Part shown: in pieces, positions 1 through 7,587 of the stretch
How the letters are laid out: each line of letters begins with the position of its first letter
Numbering within the stretch: position 1 is the first letter of the stretch
Source of the DNA: Bacillota bacterium
GTDB lineage: Bacteria; Bacillota; Clostridia; Christensenellales; CAG-138
Assembly: GCA_023393045.1 (NCBI GenBank)
Contig: JAEWMV010000102.1
Coordinates: 1-23,764 of the forward strand
Direction: 5' to 3'
Length of the DNA stretch: 23,764 nucleotides
Position numbers and translations under genes: made by a program
Notes under the pieces: generated by a model
The model's database searches: none
Seen by the model: only the letters and a program-made list of their open reading frames with translations
Told to the model about the DNA's origin: nothing

Positions 1-2
1 GG

Positions 3-140
3 ATATACGTCGTCATCAGAAGGGTGAACCAAATGCTCGAGGAGATGACGCGGGAACTTTTAAAAGAGCAAAGCGACCAGATGGAGCTGCTGAATATGGC
101 GGACGACATCAGGGGATTGCTGGTGGACCTGTTTTTATAA
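3..140 (+). CDS. 3' end of an unrecognised gene (partial)
   Basis: An open frame enters from the left edge and stops at a TAA at 138-140. The 45 visible residues begin with a short hydrophobic stretch (IYVVI) and continue as a charged, probably helical tail rich in Glu, Leu and Met, ending DDIRGLLVDLFL. Codon choice resembles the genes to the right, which favours a real gene. The tail could be a coiled coil or an amphipathic helix following a membrane segment, but I do not recognise a family. It is separated from the flagellar cluster by about 270 bases and may not belong to it. Confidence 0.4.
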   Translation: MYVVIRRVNQMLEEMTRELLKEQSDQMELLNMADDIRGLLVDLFL

Positions 141-157
141 AGGATTAAGCGCGCTGT

Positions 158-185
158 GCGCCCGTTGCAGCCGCAAGCGGGGCGC
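158..185 (+). terminator. GC-rich hairpin after the first partial gene (possible weak terminator)
   Basis: GCGCCC at 158-163 pairs with GGGCGC at 180-185, and inside it TTGC (165-168) pairs with GCAA (173-176) around the loop AGCC. The hairpin starts 18 bases after the preceding stop codon. It has no T-run behind it, so it may be a weak terminator or only an RNA 3'-end stabiliser. Confidence 0.3.
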
Positions 186-302
186 AACTTCTGGAATTGC
201 GGCATGGCATATCGTGAGCGCGGCAGTCAGGGATGACAGAAGCAAGCAGGAACCGTGCCCCGCCGGCCCGGTGTTTTCCGGCGCGCGGAATGTTTTTCCA
301 GA

Positions 303-343
303 AAAAAATATCGCTCCCTGTTTTGCGCAATGTTGCGATATTT
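303..343. repeat. 9-bp inverted repeat upstream of the flgB-operon promoter
   Basis: AAATATCGC at 306-314 and its exact reverse complement GCGATATTT at 335-343 flank a 20-base centre that itself holds the 8-bp palindrome TTGCGCAA (323-330). The right arm ends about 30 bases upstream of the proposed -10 element. The longer left-arm string AAAAAATATCGC (303-314) recurs exactly upstream of the fliC promoter at 19213-19224. This fits a two-site operator, but it could also fold as a weak hairpin in a transcript from the left. The rest of 141-412 shows no gene that I can support. Confidence 0.4.
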
Positions 344-373
344 GTCGTTTTGTGGTAGGATGAATCAATATAT

Positions 374-382
374 TGGTATAAT
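374..382 (+). promoter_or_regulatory. Extended -10 promoter for the first flagellar operon
   Basis: TGG TATAAT at 374-382 is a perfect extended -10 (TGnTATAAT) 30 bases before the ATG at 413. No good -35 hexamer lies 16-18 bases upstream, which is usual for extended -10 promoters or those needing an activator. It would drive the unknown gene at 413 together with flgB, flgC and fliE through housekeeping sigma-A. Confidence 0.55.
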
Positions 383-412
383 CAGGCCATTTTGGGAGAA
401 GGAGCGTCAAAT

Positions 413-859
413 ATGGGATATGTGGATGCATTGCTCAGCACCAGGATAAACGAAATTCTGCGCATGCTCCAAACCCGCCGCGCCGAGGCGAAGGCCGCTG
501 CGCCGGACTTTGGCAGCATCCTTTCGCAGGCGATGGCTGCGGTGAATCCCGCGGCCTCCGATACGGCCGCCACGACCGACGCAACAGAAACTTCCGTTTC
601 CGCCGAGGACGTCAAGGCGCTTTATACAATACTTGCACAGAGCGAGGCTTCCGGCAGCGGGAGCGATTCCGCCCTCACGGACTACGCGGATATCATCCGC
701 AACAGCATCAATACTTACGATTCCGGCGCGCAAAGCGACGAGCTCAACGAGCTGTACGCGTCATACGGGCTGGGCACGGGGAGCGGCAGCGTTTCGAACG
801 CCTCGCAGCTCTACCTCAACATGATGGCAAGCATGCTCAGGGAGCAGAACCAAAGCTGA
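413..859 (+). CDS. Unknown 148-residue protein, first gene of the flgB-flgC-fliE operon
   Basis: The ATG at 413 is chosen because GAAGGAG at 398-404 sits at proper spacing; an in-frame TTG at 392 lies upstream of that site. I do not recognise a named family. Residues 1-30 look helical, followed by DFGSILSQA at 32-40. This resembles VFSDILDKA at 30-38 of FliE in the same operon and fits the Fxxx-hydrophobic pattern of early flagellar export substrates. A low-complexity Ala/Thr/Ser/Asp linker follows, then a C-terminal helix with LYLNMMASMLRE, faintly like the N-terminal rod-binding helix of FlgJ. No signal peptide or membrane segment is seen. By position it may be a rod-associated exported protein or a rod-cap stand-in without a hydrolase domain. 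That is inference. Confidence 0.75.
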   Translation: MGYVDALLSTRINEILRMLQTRRAEAKAAAPDFGSILSQAMAAVNPAASDTAATTDATETSVSAEDVKALYTILAQSEASGSGSDSALTDYADIIRNSINTYDSGAQSDELNELYASYGLGTGSGSVSNASQLYLNMMASMLREQNQS

Positions 860-899
860 TCCGCCGTTTGCGGCATGGCAAACACAAGGAGGATAACGC

Positions 900-1292
900 A
901 TGTTCGATACTCTGTTCAAATCGACCACCGCCCTCGAAAAAGGGCTGGACGCTTCGTGGCTCCGGGGGCAGGTCATCGCCAACAACATCGCCAACGTGCA
1001 GACCGTGGGCTTCAAAACGTCCTCTGTGGAATTCGAGTCGATTTTTAAGGATCTGCTCGAGGAGGAAGGATACGCTTCCGGCGCGAACCTCAACGATGTC
1101 GCGGGCCTTGCCGACATGCAGCCCGTGATTGTTCAGAGCGATGACACCACCATACGCCTTGACGGCAACAACGTGGACATCGAGGCGGAAAACGCCGCCC
1201 TCGCAAAGAACACGATTTACTATAACACGCTATTGCAAAAGCTCACCTCCGAGCTTGACAAACTGAGCATAGCGATCAACGAAGGGAGGTAA
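900..1292 (+). CDS. flgB: Flagellar basal-body proximal rod protein FlgB
   Basis: This 130-residue protein is close to the family's usual length. It builds the innermost rod just above the MS ring and is exported by the flagellar type III system. The N-terminus carries the rod/hook signature: GLDASWLRGQVIANNIAN near residues 15-32 followed by VQTVGFK. The C-terminal helix (NTIYYNTLLQKLTSELDKL) pairs with it in the D0 coiled coil. An AAGGAGG site lies about 8 bases before the ATG. It is 40 bases downstream of the unknown gene and 6 bases before flgC, in the common flgB-flgC-fliE order. Confidence 0.96.
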   Translation: MFDTLFKSTTALEKGLDASWLRGQVIANNIANVQTVGFKTSSVEFESIFKDLLEEEGYASGANLNDVAGLADMQPVIVQSDDTTIRLDGNNVDIEAENAALAKNTIYYNTLLQKLTSELDKLSIAINEGR

Positions 1293-1298
1293 AGGCGC

Positions 1299-1742
1299 AT
1301 GTCTTTTTTGAAGGCGCTTGATATCAGCGCATCCGCGCTCACCGCGCAGCGGCTGCAGATGGATGTGATAAGCGAAAACATCGCCAACGCGGCCACCACC
1401 CGCACGGCGGACGGCGGGCCGTACAGGCGCAAGGTCGTCGTGCTCTCCGAGCGCGTGGACAACTCGTTTGAATCCTATTTGCAAAGTGCGTCGCGCGGCG
1501 GTACGCCGCTTGGAAGCGGCGTTGTGGTTTCCGCAATCGAGTACGACAATTCCGCGTTCGTCATGGAGTACGACCCCGATCATCCGGATGCGGACGCCAA
1601 CGGCTATGTGAGCCTGCCCAATGTGGACGAGGCCAAGGAACTCATCGACCTCATCTCCACCACGCGCGCGTATGAAGCCAACATCACCGTGTTAAACGCC
1701 ATCAAGGGCATGGCGATGAAGGCGCTTGAACTCAAAGCTTAA
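1299..1742 (+). CDS. flgC: Flagellar basal-body rod protein FlgC
   Basis: FlgC is the second proximal rod protein, exported through the flagellar gate and polymerised with FlgB. The 147-residue product has the N-terminal rod motif (ASALTAQRLQMDVISENIAN at about 11-30) and PYRRKVV after it. Further along are YVSLPNVD and the C-terminal helix DLISTTRAYEANITVLNAIK typical of FlgC. GGGAGG at 1284-1289 serves as ribosome site. The last six codons including the stop (1725-1742) are followed at once by an exact 18-base copy, so the gene end carries a tandem duplication that leaves the protein unchanged. Confidence 0.97.
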   Translation: MSFLKALDISASALTAQRLQMDVISENIANAATTRTADGGPYRRKVVVLSERVDNSFESYLQSASRGGTPLGSGVVVSAIEYDNSAFVMEYDPDHPDADANGYVSLPNVDEAKELIDLISTTRAYEANITVLNAIKGMAMKALELKA

Positions 1743-1760
1743 CTTGAACTCAAAGCTTAA
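1725..1760 (+). repeat. Exact 18-bp tandem duplication across the flgC stop codon
   Basis: CTTGAACTCAAAGCTTAA occurs at 1725-1742 and again, with no base between, at 1743-1760. The first copy encodes LELKA plus the stop of flgC. The second repeats it in the same frame, giving a second TAA. It ends beside the AAGGAGG of fliE, so it lengthens the flgC-fliE gap by 18 bases. Confidence 0.95.
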
Positions 1761-1774
1761 AAGGAGGATGAAGC

Positions 1775-2077
1775 ATGACGATTGAATCCATTGCGTCCGG
1801 AGCGTCGGCAATCAGCTCCATGTTGACATCGGGCAAGCCCGCCGCGGGAGAGAGCACGAGCGTATTCTCCGACATACTCGACAAAGCGCTGGACACCGTC
1901 GAGGGCACGGAGACCGACAATCAAGAGAGCACCGCGGCGCTTTTAACAGGCGAGGACGAGGCAATCCATACGGCGATGCTCAATGCGGAAAAGTCCTACA
2001 TGGCGCTGAGCCTGACGGTTCAAATCCGCAACAAGGTGCTCAACGCCTATAACGAAATTATGCAGATGCAGCTGTAG
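1775..2077 (+). CDS. fliE: Flagellar hook-basal body complex protein FliE
   Basis: FliE is the small adaptor joining the MS ring to the rod and is the first substrate to leave through the export gate. The 100 residues match the family length. The C-terminal half holds the conserved helices (EAIHTAMLNAEKSYMALSLT, then QIRNKVLNAYNEIMQMQL) near residues 66-100. VFSDILDKA at 30-38 is the usual conserved N-terminal segment. AAAAGGAGG precedes the ATG. fliE is usually followed by fliF, but here fliF lies some 17.5 kb downstream and fliO comes next after a hairpin terminator. Confidence 0.97.
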   Translation: MTIESIASGASAISSMLTSGKPAAGESTSVFSDILDKALDTVEGTETDNQESTAALLTGEDEAIHTAMLNAEKSYMALSLTVQIRNKVLNAYNEIMQMQL

Positions 2078-2083
2078 AAGGCG

Positions 2084-2109
2084 ATAAAAGCCGTTTGGCT
2101 TTTATTTTG
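2084..2109 (+). terminator. Hairpin terminator between fliE and fliO
   Basis: ATAAAAGCC (2084-2092) and GGCTTTTAT (2097-2105) form a perfect 9-bp stem with the 4-base loop GTTT. The stem's 3' arm merges into TTTTATTTTG, giving a T-rich tail. It starts 6 bases after the fliE stop. It probably ends or attenuates transcripts of the early rod operon before the export-gate genes. Confidence 0.7.
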
Positions 2110-2142
2110 CTATGACGGGGGCGAATGAATGGGGAGAGCGCG

Positions 2143-2640
2143 ATGACGGGCATTGCAGCCGCAATCTCTTCGGACAACATATGGTCGGTATTGTGGCTGT
2201 TTTTCCTGGCGGTCCTGATTCCCGTCGCCGCATATTTCGTCACGCGCTACTTCGCAAAGAAGGCGCAGGGCACGCAGCACACACCCGCGATGAAGCAGCT
2301 CGCGCGCATGTTCCTCGGGCGGGACAAGTACATCCTGCTTCTGAAAATCGGCGAAAAGGGCTATATCCTGGGCGTCACGAACCAGAGCATCTCCAGAATC
2401 GGCACGCTCAGCGAGCAGGAGATGGAAGCCTACGACGCGGGGGACGCAGCCAGAGACGCGGGCGGCGGCTTCGTGCAAAAGCTCAAAAATTTCATCAACG
2501 CTCCGAAGACGCTGCGGCGTGAGCGCGAGGCGTACAGGCAATTCGGCGGGCGGCCGTTCGGGGATATCTATCAGGACGAGCTTCAGGACGAAGCGAATCC
2601 CGATCCGGACGCAGGCCCGCAGGACGGGGACGGAACATGA
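2143..2640 (+). CDS. fliO: Flagellar export apparatus assembly protein FliO
   Basis: FliO is a bitopic membrane protein that helps assemble the FliP ring of the export gate. One clear membrane segment (VLWLFFLAVLIPVAAYFVTR) follows a short N-terminal stretch. Then comes the FliO core MKQLARMFLGRDKYILLLKIGEKGYILGVTNQSISRIGTLSE, read in parts, and a variable charged tail. I prefer the ATG at 2143, which has GGGGAG six bases upstream, giving 165 residues. An in-frame ATG at 2125 would add six residues but has a poorer site. The stop overlaps fliP by four bases (ATGA), so the two should be translationally coupled. The family diverges fast, but position and topology make the call firm. Confidence 0.87.
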   Translation: MTGIAAAISSDNIWSVLWLFFLAVLIPVAAYFVTRYFAKKAQGTQHTPAMKQLARMFLGRDKYILLLKIGEKGYILGVTNQSISRIGTLSEQEMEAYDAGDAARDAGGGFVQKLKNFINAPKTLRREREAYRQFGGRPFGDIYQDELQDEANPDPDAGPQDGDGT

Positions 2641-3380
2641 GAACAGCAAAAAAGGTGATTCTGGTAACGACGTTATGCCTGTTACCGCTTTTCATATCAG
2701 GGTGCAGCGCCGAGGATCCCACAGGCTCGGGGCTGCTCAATCAGCTTTTGGGGAGCCGCTCGGAAAGCATACAGATATTGCTCTTGCTCACGGTGCTCTC
2801 GCTTGTGCCGAGCATACTCATCATGCTCACGGGCTTCACGCGCATCATCATCGTGCTCTCGCTGGTGCGAAACGGCCTTGGCCTCCAGCAGATGCCGCCC
2901 AACCAGGTCATCATCGGCCTCGCGCTGTTTTTGACGCTCTTTGTCATGCAGCCCGTGGTGGACGACATCAAGGTCAACGCGTACGAACCGTATGTGAACA
3001 ATGAAATCACCCAGGAGGAAGCCGTGGAGCGGGGCATGGAGCCTATACGCGAATTTATGCTGCGCCAGACGTACAAAAAAGACCTCGACTTCTTCATATC
3101 CGCGTCGGAAAACCCGGAGGAGATCACGTTGGAAAACGTGCCCAACACCACGCTGATCCCGGCCTTCATCACGAGCGAGATCAAGCGCGGCTTCGAGATC
3201 GGGTTCTTTATCTATATCCCCTTCATCGTGATCGATATGGTCGTAGCGAGCGTGCTTATGTCCATGGGCATGATGATGCTGCCGCCCGCCATCGTGTCGC
3301 TGCCCTTCAAGCTGCTGCTCTTCGTGCTTGTGGACGGATGGACGCTCACGGTGCAAACGCTCCTGACAAGCTTCGGCTAA
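2637..3380 (+). CDS. fliP: Flagellar type III export gate protein FliP
   Basis: FliP forms the pentameric core of the FliPQR export channel. The 247 residues match the family. After an N-terminal signal segment come the membrane helices at about 46-80 and 85-108, a conserved periplasmic loop with REFMLRQTYKKDLDFF, and paired C-terminal helices starting EIGFFIYIPFIVIDMVV. MGMMMLPPAIVSLPFKLLLF is the family signature. The signal peptide is odd. Residues 1-23 read basic start, hydrophobic core, then LFISGC, which fits a lipobox with Cys23 as the modified residue, where FliP normally has an ordinary cleaved signal. It overlaps fliO by four bases. Confidence 0.97.
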   Translation: MRTAKKVILVTTLCLLPLFISGCSAEDPTGSGLLNQLLGSRSESIQILLLLTVLSLVPSILIMLTGFTRIIIVLSLVRNGLGLQQMPPNQVIIGLALFLTLFVMQPVVDDIKVNAYEPYVNNEITQEEAVERGMEPIREFMLRQTYKKDLDFFISASENPEEITLENVPNTTLIPAFITSEIKRGFEIGFFIYIPFIVIDMVVASVLMSMGMMMLPPAIVSLPFKLLLFVLVDGWTLTVQTLLTSFG

Positions 3381-3399
3381 AGCCGGTAAGTGAGGGAAA

Positions 3400-3672
3400 A
3401 TGCTCGAGCAGAGTGAAATCATCAAGGTCATACAGGATGCCATCTACACGATACTGATGGTCGCGGCCCCCGTGCTCCTCGTGGGCATGCTCGTGGGCAC
3501 CATCGTGTCGGTTTTTCAGGCGACCACGCAGATCAACGAGCAATCGCTTTCCTTCGTGCCCAAAATCGTGGCGATTTTTCTCGCACTCATATTATTTGGC
3601 GGGTGGATGCTCTCGCATCTTACGGACTTCACGTTGCGCATATTCGAGTACGTCCACACCGTGATTGAATAG
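3400..3672 (+). CDS. fliQ: Flagellar type III export gate protein FliQ
   Basis: FliQ is the small two-helix subunit that wraps the FliP/FliR core of the export gate. The 90 residues and two membrane segments (about 16-37 and 52-75) match the family. The loop holds the conserved QATTQINEQSLSFVPKI. A modest GTGAGGG site precedes the ATG. It lies 19 bases after fliP and only two bases before fliR, in the standard P-Q-R order. Confidence 0.97.
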   Translation: MLEQSEIIKVIQDAIYTILMVAAPVLLVGMLVGTIVSVFQATTQINEQSLSFVPKIVAIFLALILFGGWMLSHLTDFTLRIFEYVHTVIE

Positions 3673-3674
3673 GC

Positions 3675-4463
3675 ATGCAACAGTTATATGACATCTTATC
3701 CTCCCGAATAGAGTACTTCCTCCTGCTGTTCCTCAGGGTAACGGCGCTCATCGTATCCTCTCCCATATTCGGCAGGAAGGCGCTGCCCAACACGCTCAAA
3801 ATCGGCATGTGCCTGATGATCGCCTTCGTGGTTTTTTCGGCTTCTCCGGCCGCCGTGCCCGTCGAATACGGCGGGCTTGTCGAGTATGTGTTCCTGTGCG
3901 TGAAGGAGCTCCTCTTCGGGCTGATACTGGGTTATGTGACGACGCTCTTCTTCTCCCTCGTGCAGACGGCGGGCTCCATCATCGATACCCAGATCGGCTT
4001 TGGCATGGCCAGCATCTACGACGCGCAAAGCAACGTGAGCGTGCCGGTGACGGGCAACCTCCTCAACACGGTGATGATCGTGAGCTTTTTTGCGGTCAAC
4101 GGCCACCTCAAGCTCGTGCGCATCGTGATGGAAACCTTCTCCGTTATGCCCGTGGGGCAGGTGCGCATCAACCTGCAGCTTGCGACGATTGCGCTGGAGG
4201 TGTTCGTACTCGCCTTCACCCTCGCGCTCAACGTGGCCATGCCCATGATCGTGGCGGGGCTCCTGGCGGAAATATTGCTCGGCGTGATCGTGCGCATGGT
4301 GCCGCAGATGAACATGTTCGTCGTGGGCATACCGCTCAAGATCGGCCTGGGCTTGGTGGTGATGCTCGTGACGATACCCATTTACGTATCCTTCACGAAT
4401 GTTCTCTTTGACAGGATGTTTGCCGCGACCGAGAAGATGTTCGCGGCGCTTGCGGCGACATGA
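3675..4463 (+). CDS. fliR: Flagellar type III export gate protein FliR
   Basis: FliR completes the FliP5-Q4-R1 channel in the MS ring. The 262-residue product is almost wholly hydrophobic, with about six membrane helices. The family segment IIDTQIGFGMASIYDAQSN lies near residues 100-118. MPMIVAGLLAEILLGVIVRM and QMNMFVVGIPLKIGLGL follow in the C-terminal half. There is no clear ribosome site before the ATG, which sits two bases after the fliQ stop, so coupling to fliQ is likely. The 3' end overlaps flhB by four bases. Confidence 0.96.
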   Translation: MQQLYDILSSRIEYFLLLFLRVTALIVSSPIFGRKALPNTLKIGMCLMIAFVVFSASPAAVPVEYGGLVEYVFLCVKELLFGLILGYVTTLFFSLVQTAGSIIDTQIGFGMASIYDAQSNVSVPVTGNLLNTVMIVSFFAVNGHLKLVRIVMETFSVMPVGQVRINLQLATIALEVFVLAFTLALNVAMPMIVAGLLAEILLGVIVRMVPQMNMFVVGIPLKIGLGLVVMLVTIPIYVSFTNVLFDRMFAATEKMFAALAAT

Positions 4464-5545
4464 GCGAGCAGCGGTCGGGAGAAAAAACAGAAAAAGCAAC
4501 ACCGCGAAAGCGAAGGCAGGCCAGGGAAAACGCCCAGGTATTAAAGAGCACGGAGCTTGTGTCCGCGGCCTCCATGCTGGTGCTCTTCGCCGTGCTCTCC
4601 GGCTTCGGCGGGCAGATGGTGGATGGGCTGAAGGGGATTTTCGTGCAGTATCTGGGCATCGCCGAGGCGCTGCCGGACGTGCTCACCATCGCCTATGTGC
4701 GCTCCACGATGCTTGGCACCATGCTTCGCATGCTCGTCGTGCTGCTGCCCGTTTTTGCCGCGGCCATGCTTTGCGGGCTCGTGTTCAACTATGTGCAGGT
4801 GGGGTTCCTGTTTACCTCGAAAGGGCTTACGCCCAAGCTCGACCGGATCAACATGATCTCCGGCTTCAAGCGCATTTTCTCGAAGCAGGCGATGGCGCAG
4901 CTTGTAAAGGCGCTCATCAAGATTGCGGTGCTGGGCATCGTCGCGTACAGCTCATACAAGAAGCACATGAGCGAGCTGCCCAACACCATGGGTTTGAGCG
5001 TGCCGGACGCGGCGCTGTATATGTCCCAGATGATCTTCTCCGTGGCGCGCAACATCTCCCTCGTGCTTTTGATACTCGGGCCCGCGGACCTGTTTTACGA
5101 GTGGCGCAAGCGCGAAAAGGAGCTGATGATGACCAAGCAGGAGCTGCGCGACGAGTACAAGCTCACCGAGGGCGATCCCCAGATTAAGGGGCGCATCCGC
5201 AGGAAGCAGCGCGAGATGAGCAGCCACCGCATGATGCAGGCGGTGGCCACGGCGGACGTGGTCGTCACAAACCCCACGCATTACGCCGTCGCCCTCAAGT
5301 ATGACGAGGCGAAGAACAAGGCCCCTGTGGTGGTCGCCAAGGGCAGGGATTATCTGGCGAGAAAAATAAAGGAAAAGGCGCAGCAAGAGAAAATAACCAT
5401 TATGGAGAACGTCACGCTCGCAAGGGCGCTCTACGCTGCCTGCGATATAGACGACGAGGTTCCCGAGGCGCTCTATCAGGCCGTGGCCGAGATACTGGCC
5501 TATGTGTACAAGCTCAAGAACAAGCAAGGAGGTGGTAGGGAGTGA
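4460..5545 (+). CDS. flhB: Flagellar export switch protein FlhB
   Basis: FlhB changes the export gate from rod/hook to filament substrates after cutting itself. The N-terminus is the usual charged stretch (GEKTEKATPRKRRQAREN at 7-24). Four membrane helices lie between about 33 and 215, and a cytoplasmic domain follows. The autocleavage motif NPTH is at 271-274 within VVVTNPTHYAVALKYD. MENVTLARALY and EVPEALYQAVAEILAYVY follow in the FlhB C-terminal domain. The 361 residues match the family. It overlaps fliR (ATGA) and flhA (GTGA) by four bases each. It is fully intact and should be able to self-cleave. Confidence 0.97.
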   Translation: MSEQRSGEKTEKATPRKRRQARENAQVLKSTELVSAASMLVLFAVLSGFGGQMVDGLKGIFVQYLGIAEALPDVLTIAYVRSTMLGTMLRMLVVLLPVFAAAMLCGLVFNYVQVGFLFTSKGLTPKLDRINMISGFKRIFSKQAMAQLVKALIKIAVLGIVAYSSYKKHMSELPNTMGLSVPDAALYMSQMIFSVARNISLVLLILGPADLFYEWRKREKELMMTKQELRDEYKLTEGDPQIKGRIRRKQREMSSHRMMQAVATADVVVTNPTHYAVALKYDEAKNKAPVVVAKGRDYLARKIKEKAQQEKITIMENVTLARALYAACDIDDEVPEALYQAVAEILAYVYKLKNKQGGGRE

Positions 5546-7587
5546 AGAGAGGCGACGTGCTGGTTGCCGTACTGGTGCTGGCGATCATCATGCTCATCAT
5601 CATACCGCTTTCTCCCCTTATGATGGATATCCTGCTCATCGTGAGCATATCCATATCGCTGCTGATTCTGCTCATCGCGCTCTACATGAAGGAGACGCTT
5701 GAGTTTTCCACCTATCCCACGCTGCTTCTTCTCGTCACGCTCTTTCGCCTTGCGCTCAACATCTCCTCCACGAGGCTGATTTTGAGCAACGGCGGCAACG
5801 CGGGGGCGGTCATCACCACTTTCGGCAACTTCGTGGTGGGCAACAACATCGTAGTTGGCCTTGTGATCTTCTTCATCATCGTCCTCATCCAGTTCATCGT
5901 CATCACAAAGGGCGCGGAGCGCGTATCCGAAGTGGCCGCGCGCTTCACCCTCGACGCCATGCCGGGCAAGCAGATGGCCATCGACGCCGACCTCAACGCG
6001 GGCGTCATCGATGAGAACACCGCGCGCAAGCGCCGCTCGGACATCCAGCGCGAGGCGGATTTTTACGGGGCCATGGACGGCGCGTCCAAGTTCGTCAAGG
6101 GCGACGCGATACTGGGCATCATCGTCACCTTCATCAACATCATCGGCGGCATCGTCATCGGCATGCTGGGCGTGGGCGGCTCCACCATGACCTTCGAGAA
6201 GGTGCTGCAGGTCTATACGCTCGCAACCGTGGGCGACGGGCTGTGCAGCCAGATCCCCGCGCTCATGGTTTCCACCGCGACGGGCATCATCGTGACGCGC
6301 TCGGGTAACGACCAGACCTTTGCCGAAAGTCTGAGCGCGCAGCTCTTTGGAAAGCCCACGGTCGCCTTCGTATTGAGCGGCATGCTCGTCGTGCTCGCGC
6401 TCATACCGGGACTTCCCACCATACCGATGCTGCTCATCGCCATCGCCGTGGCCGCGGGCGCGTATGCGAAGATTCAGGACAGGAAGCGGAAGGAGAAAAA
6501 GCTTCAGGAAAGCTCGCTGGAGCAGTCCGCCCTGGAGCGCAGGAAGCCCGAGAGCGTTACGGAGCTTTTGAACGTGGACCTCATCGAGATGGAGTTCGGC
6601 TACGGCCTATTGTCTCTCGTGGACACGGCACAGGGCGGCGATCTGTTGGATCGCGTGGTGATGATACGAAGGCAGTGCGCCATGGACATCGGCATCGTGG
6701 TGCCCGTGGTGCATCTGAGGGACAATATCCAGCTCGACAACAACGCGTACTCCATCAAGATACGCGGTCAGGAAGTCGCCAGCGGCGAGGTCATGCCGGA
6801 CAGGTTCATGGCATTGAAGCCCGCCGAGGCCGAGGAGGAGATAGAGGGCATCGCCACCACTGAGCCGACCTTCGGCCTGCCTGCGCTGTGGATTGCGGAA
6901 AATACGCGGGACAGGGCGGAGATGCTGGGGTACACCACCATCGACGCGCCCAGCGTCATCGCCACGCACCTGATGGAAACCATCAAGCGCCACGCGAGCG
7001 AGCTTCTCACGCGCCAGCAGGTGCAAACGCTGCTCGAGCACCTCAAGGAGCAGGAAAGCGCGCTCGTGGACGAGGTCGTGCCGCGCCAGATCACCGTGGG
7101 CGAAATCCAGAGGATACTCGCGGCGCTTTTGGACGAGGGCATGTCCATACGCGACATGGTGACGATATTAGAAGTCATCAGCGACCATATCAACGTCACG
7201 CGCGACCCCGAGCAGCTCGCCGAATATGTGCGACAGGGGATGAAGCGCGCCATCACGCGCACCTACGCCAGGGACGGCGCGCTGCATGTGATTACCCTTG
7301 ACCCCGCGCTCGAACAGATGATGAACGAGAGCATCAAGCAGACCAATCAGGGGCAGTTCATGACGCTGGAGCCCGGCCAGATACAAAAAATACTCCAGGC
7401 GCTCAAGAAAGCGGCCGAGCGCGCGGTGAATCTGGGTCTCACGCCCGTCGTGCTGACCTCGCCCAATGTGCGGCGGCATTTCAGGCGCATCACGGCCCAG
7501 TTCAACCGGGATATCGTCGTGCTTTCCTTCAGCGAGGTGGAACATGGCGTCCAAATCTATTCGGACGGGGTGATTAAGGCGCAATGA
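5542..7587 (+). CDS. flhA: Flagellar export gate protein FlhA
   Basis: FlhA forms the nonameric ring of the export gate and docks chaperone-substrate complexes. The 681 residues divide into an N-terminal half with about eight membrane helices and a cytoplasmic C-terminal domain from about residue 340. The FHIPEP-family signature LFRLALNISSTRLIL lies at about 67-81 and the cytoplasmic FHIPEP loop (LDAMPGKQMAIDADLNAG) at 137-154. The GTG start at 5542 is supported by AGGAGGT about nine bases upstream and by its four-base overlap with the flhB stop. It overlaps flhF by four bases at its end. Confidence 0.97.
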   Translation: MKRGDVLVAVLVLAIIMLIIIPLSPLMMDILLIVSISISLLILLIALYMKETLEFSTYPTLLLLVTLFRLALNISSTRLILSNGGNAGAVITTFGNFVVGNNIVVGLVIFFIIVLIQFIVITKGAERVSEVAARFTLDAMPGKQMAIDADLNAGVIDENTARKRRSDIQREADFYGAMDGASKFVKGDAILGIIVTFINIIGGIVIGMLGVGGSTMTFEKVLQVYTLATVGDGLCSQIPALMVSTATGIIVTRSGNDQTFAESLSAQLFGKPTVAFVLSGMLVVLALIPGLPTIPMLLIAIAVAAGAYAKIQDRKRKEKKLQESSLEQSALERRKPESVTELLNVDLIEMEFGYGLLSLVDTAQGGDLLDRVVMIRRQCAMDIGIVVPVVHLRDNIQLDNNAYSIKIRGQEVASGEVMPDRFMALKPAEAEEEIEGIATTEPTFGLPALWIAENTRDRAEMLGYTTIDAPSVIATHLMETIKRHASELLTRQQVQTLLEHLKEQESALVDEVVPRQITVGEIQRILAALLDEGMSIRDMVTILEVISDHINVTRDPEQLAEYVRQGMKRAITRTYARDGALHVITLDPALEQMMNESIKQTNQGQFMTLEPGQIQKILQALKKAAERAVNLGLTPVVLTSPNVRRHFRRITAQFNRDIVVLSFSEVEHGVQIYSDGVIKAQ

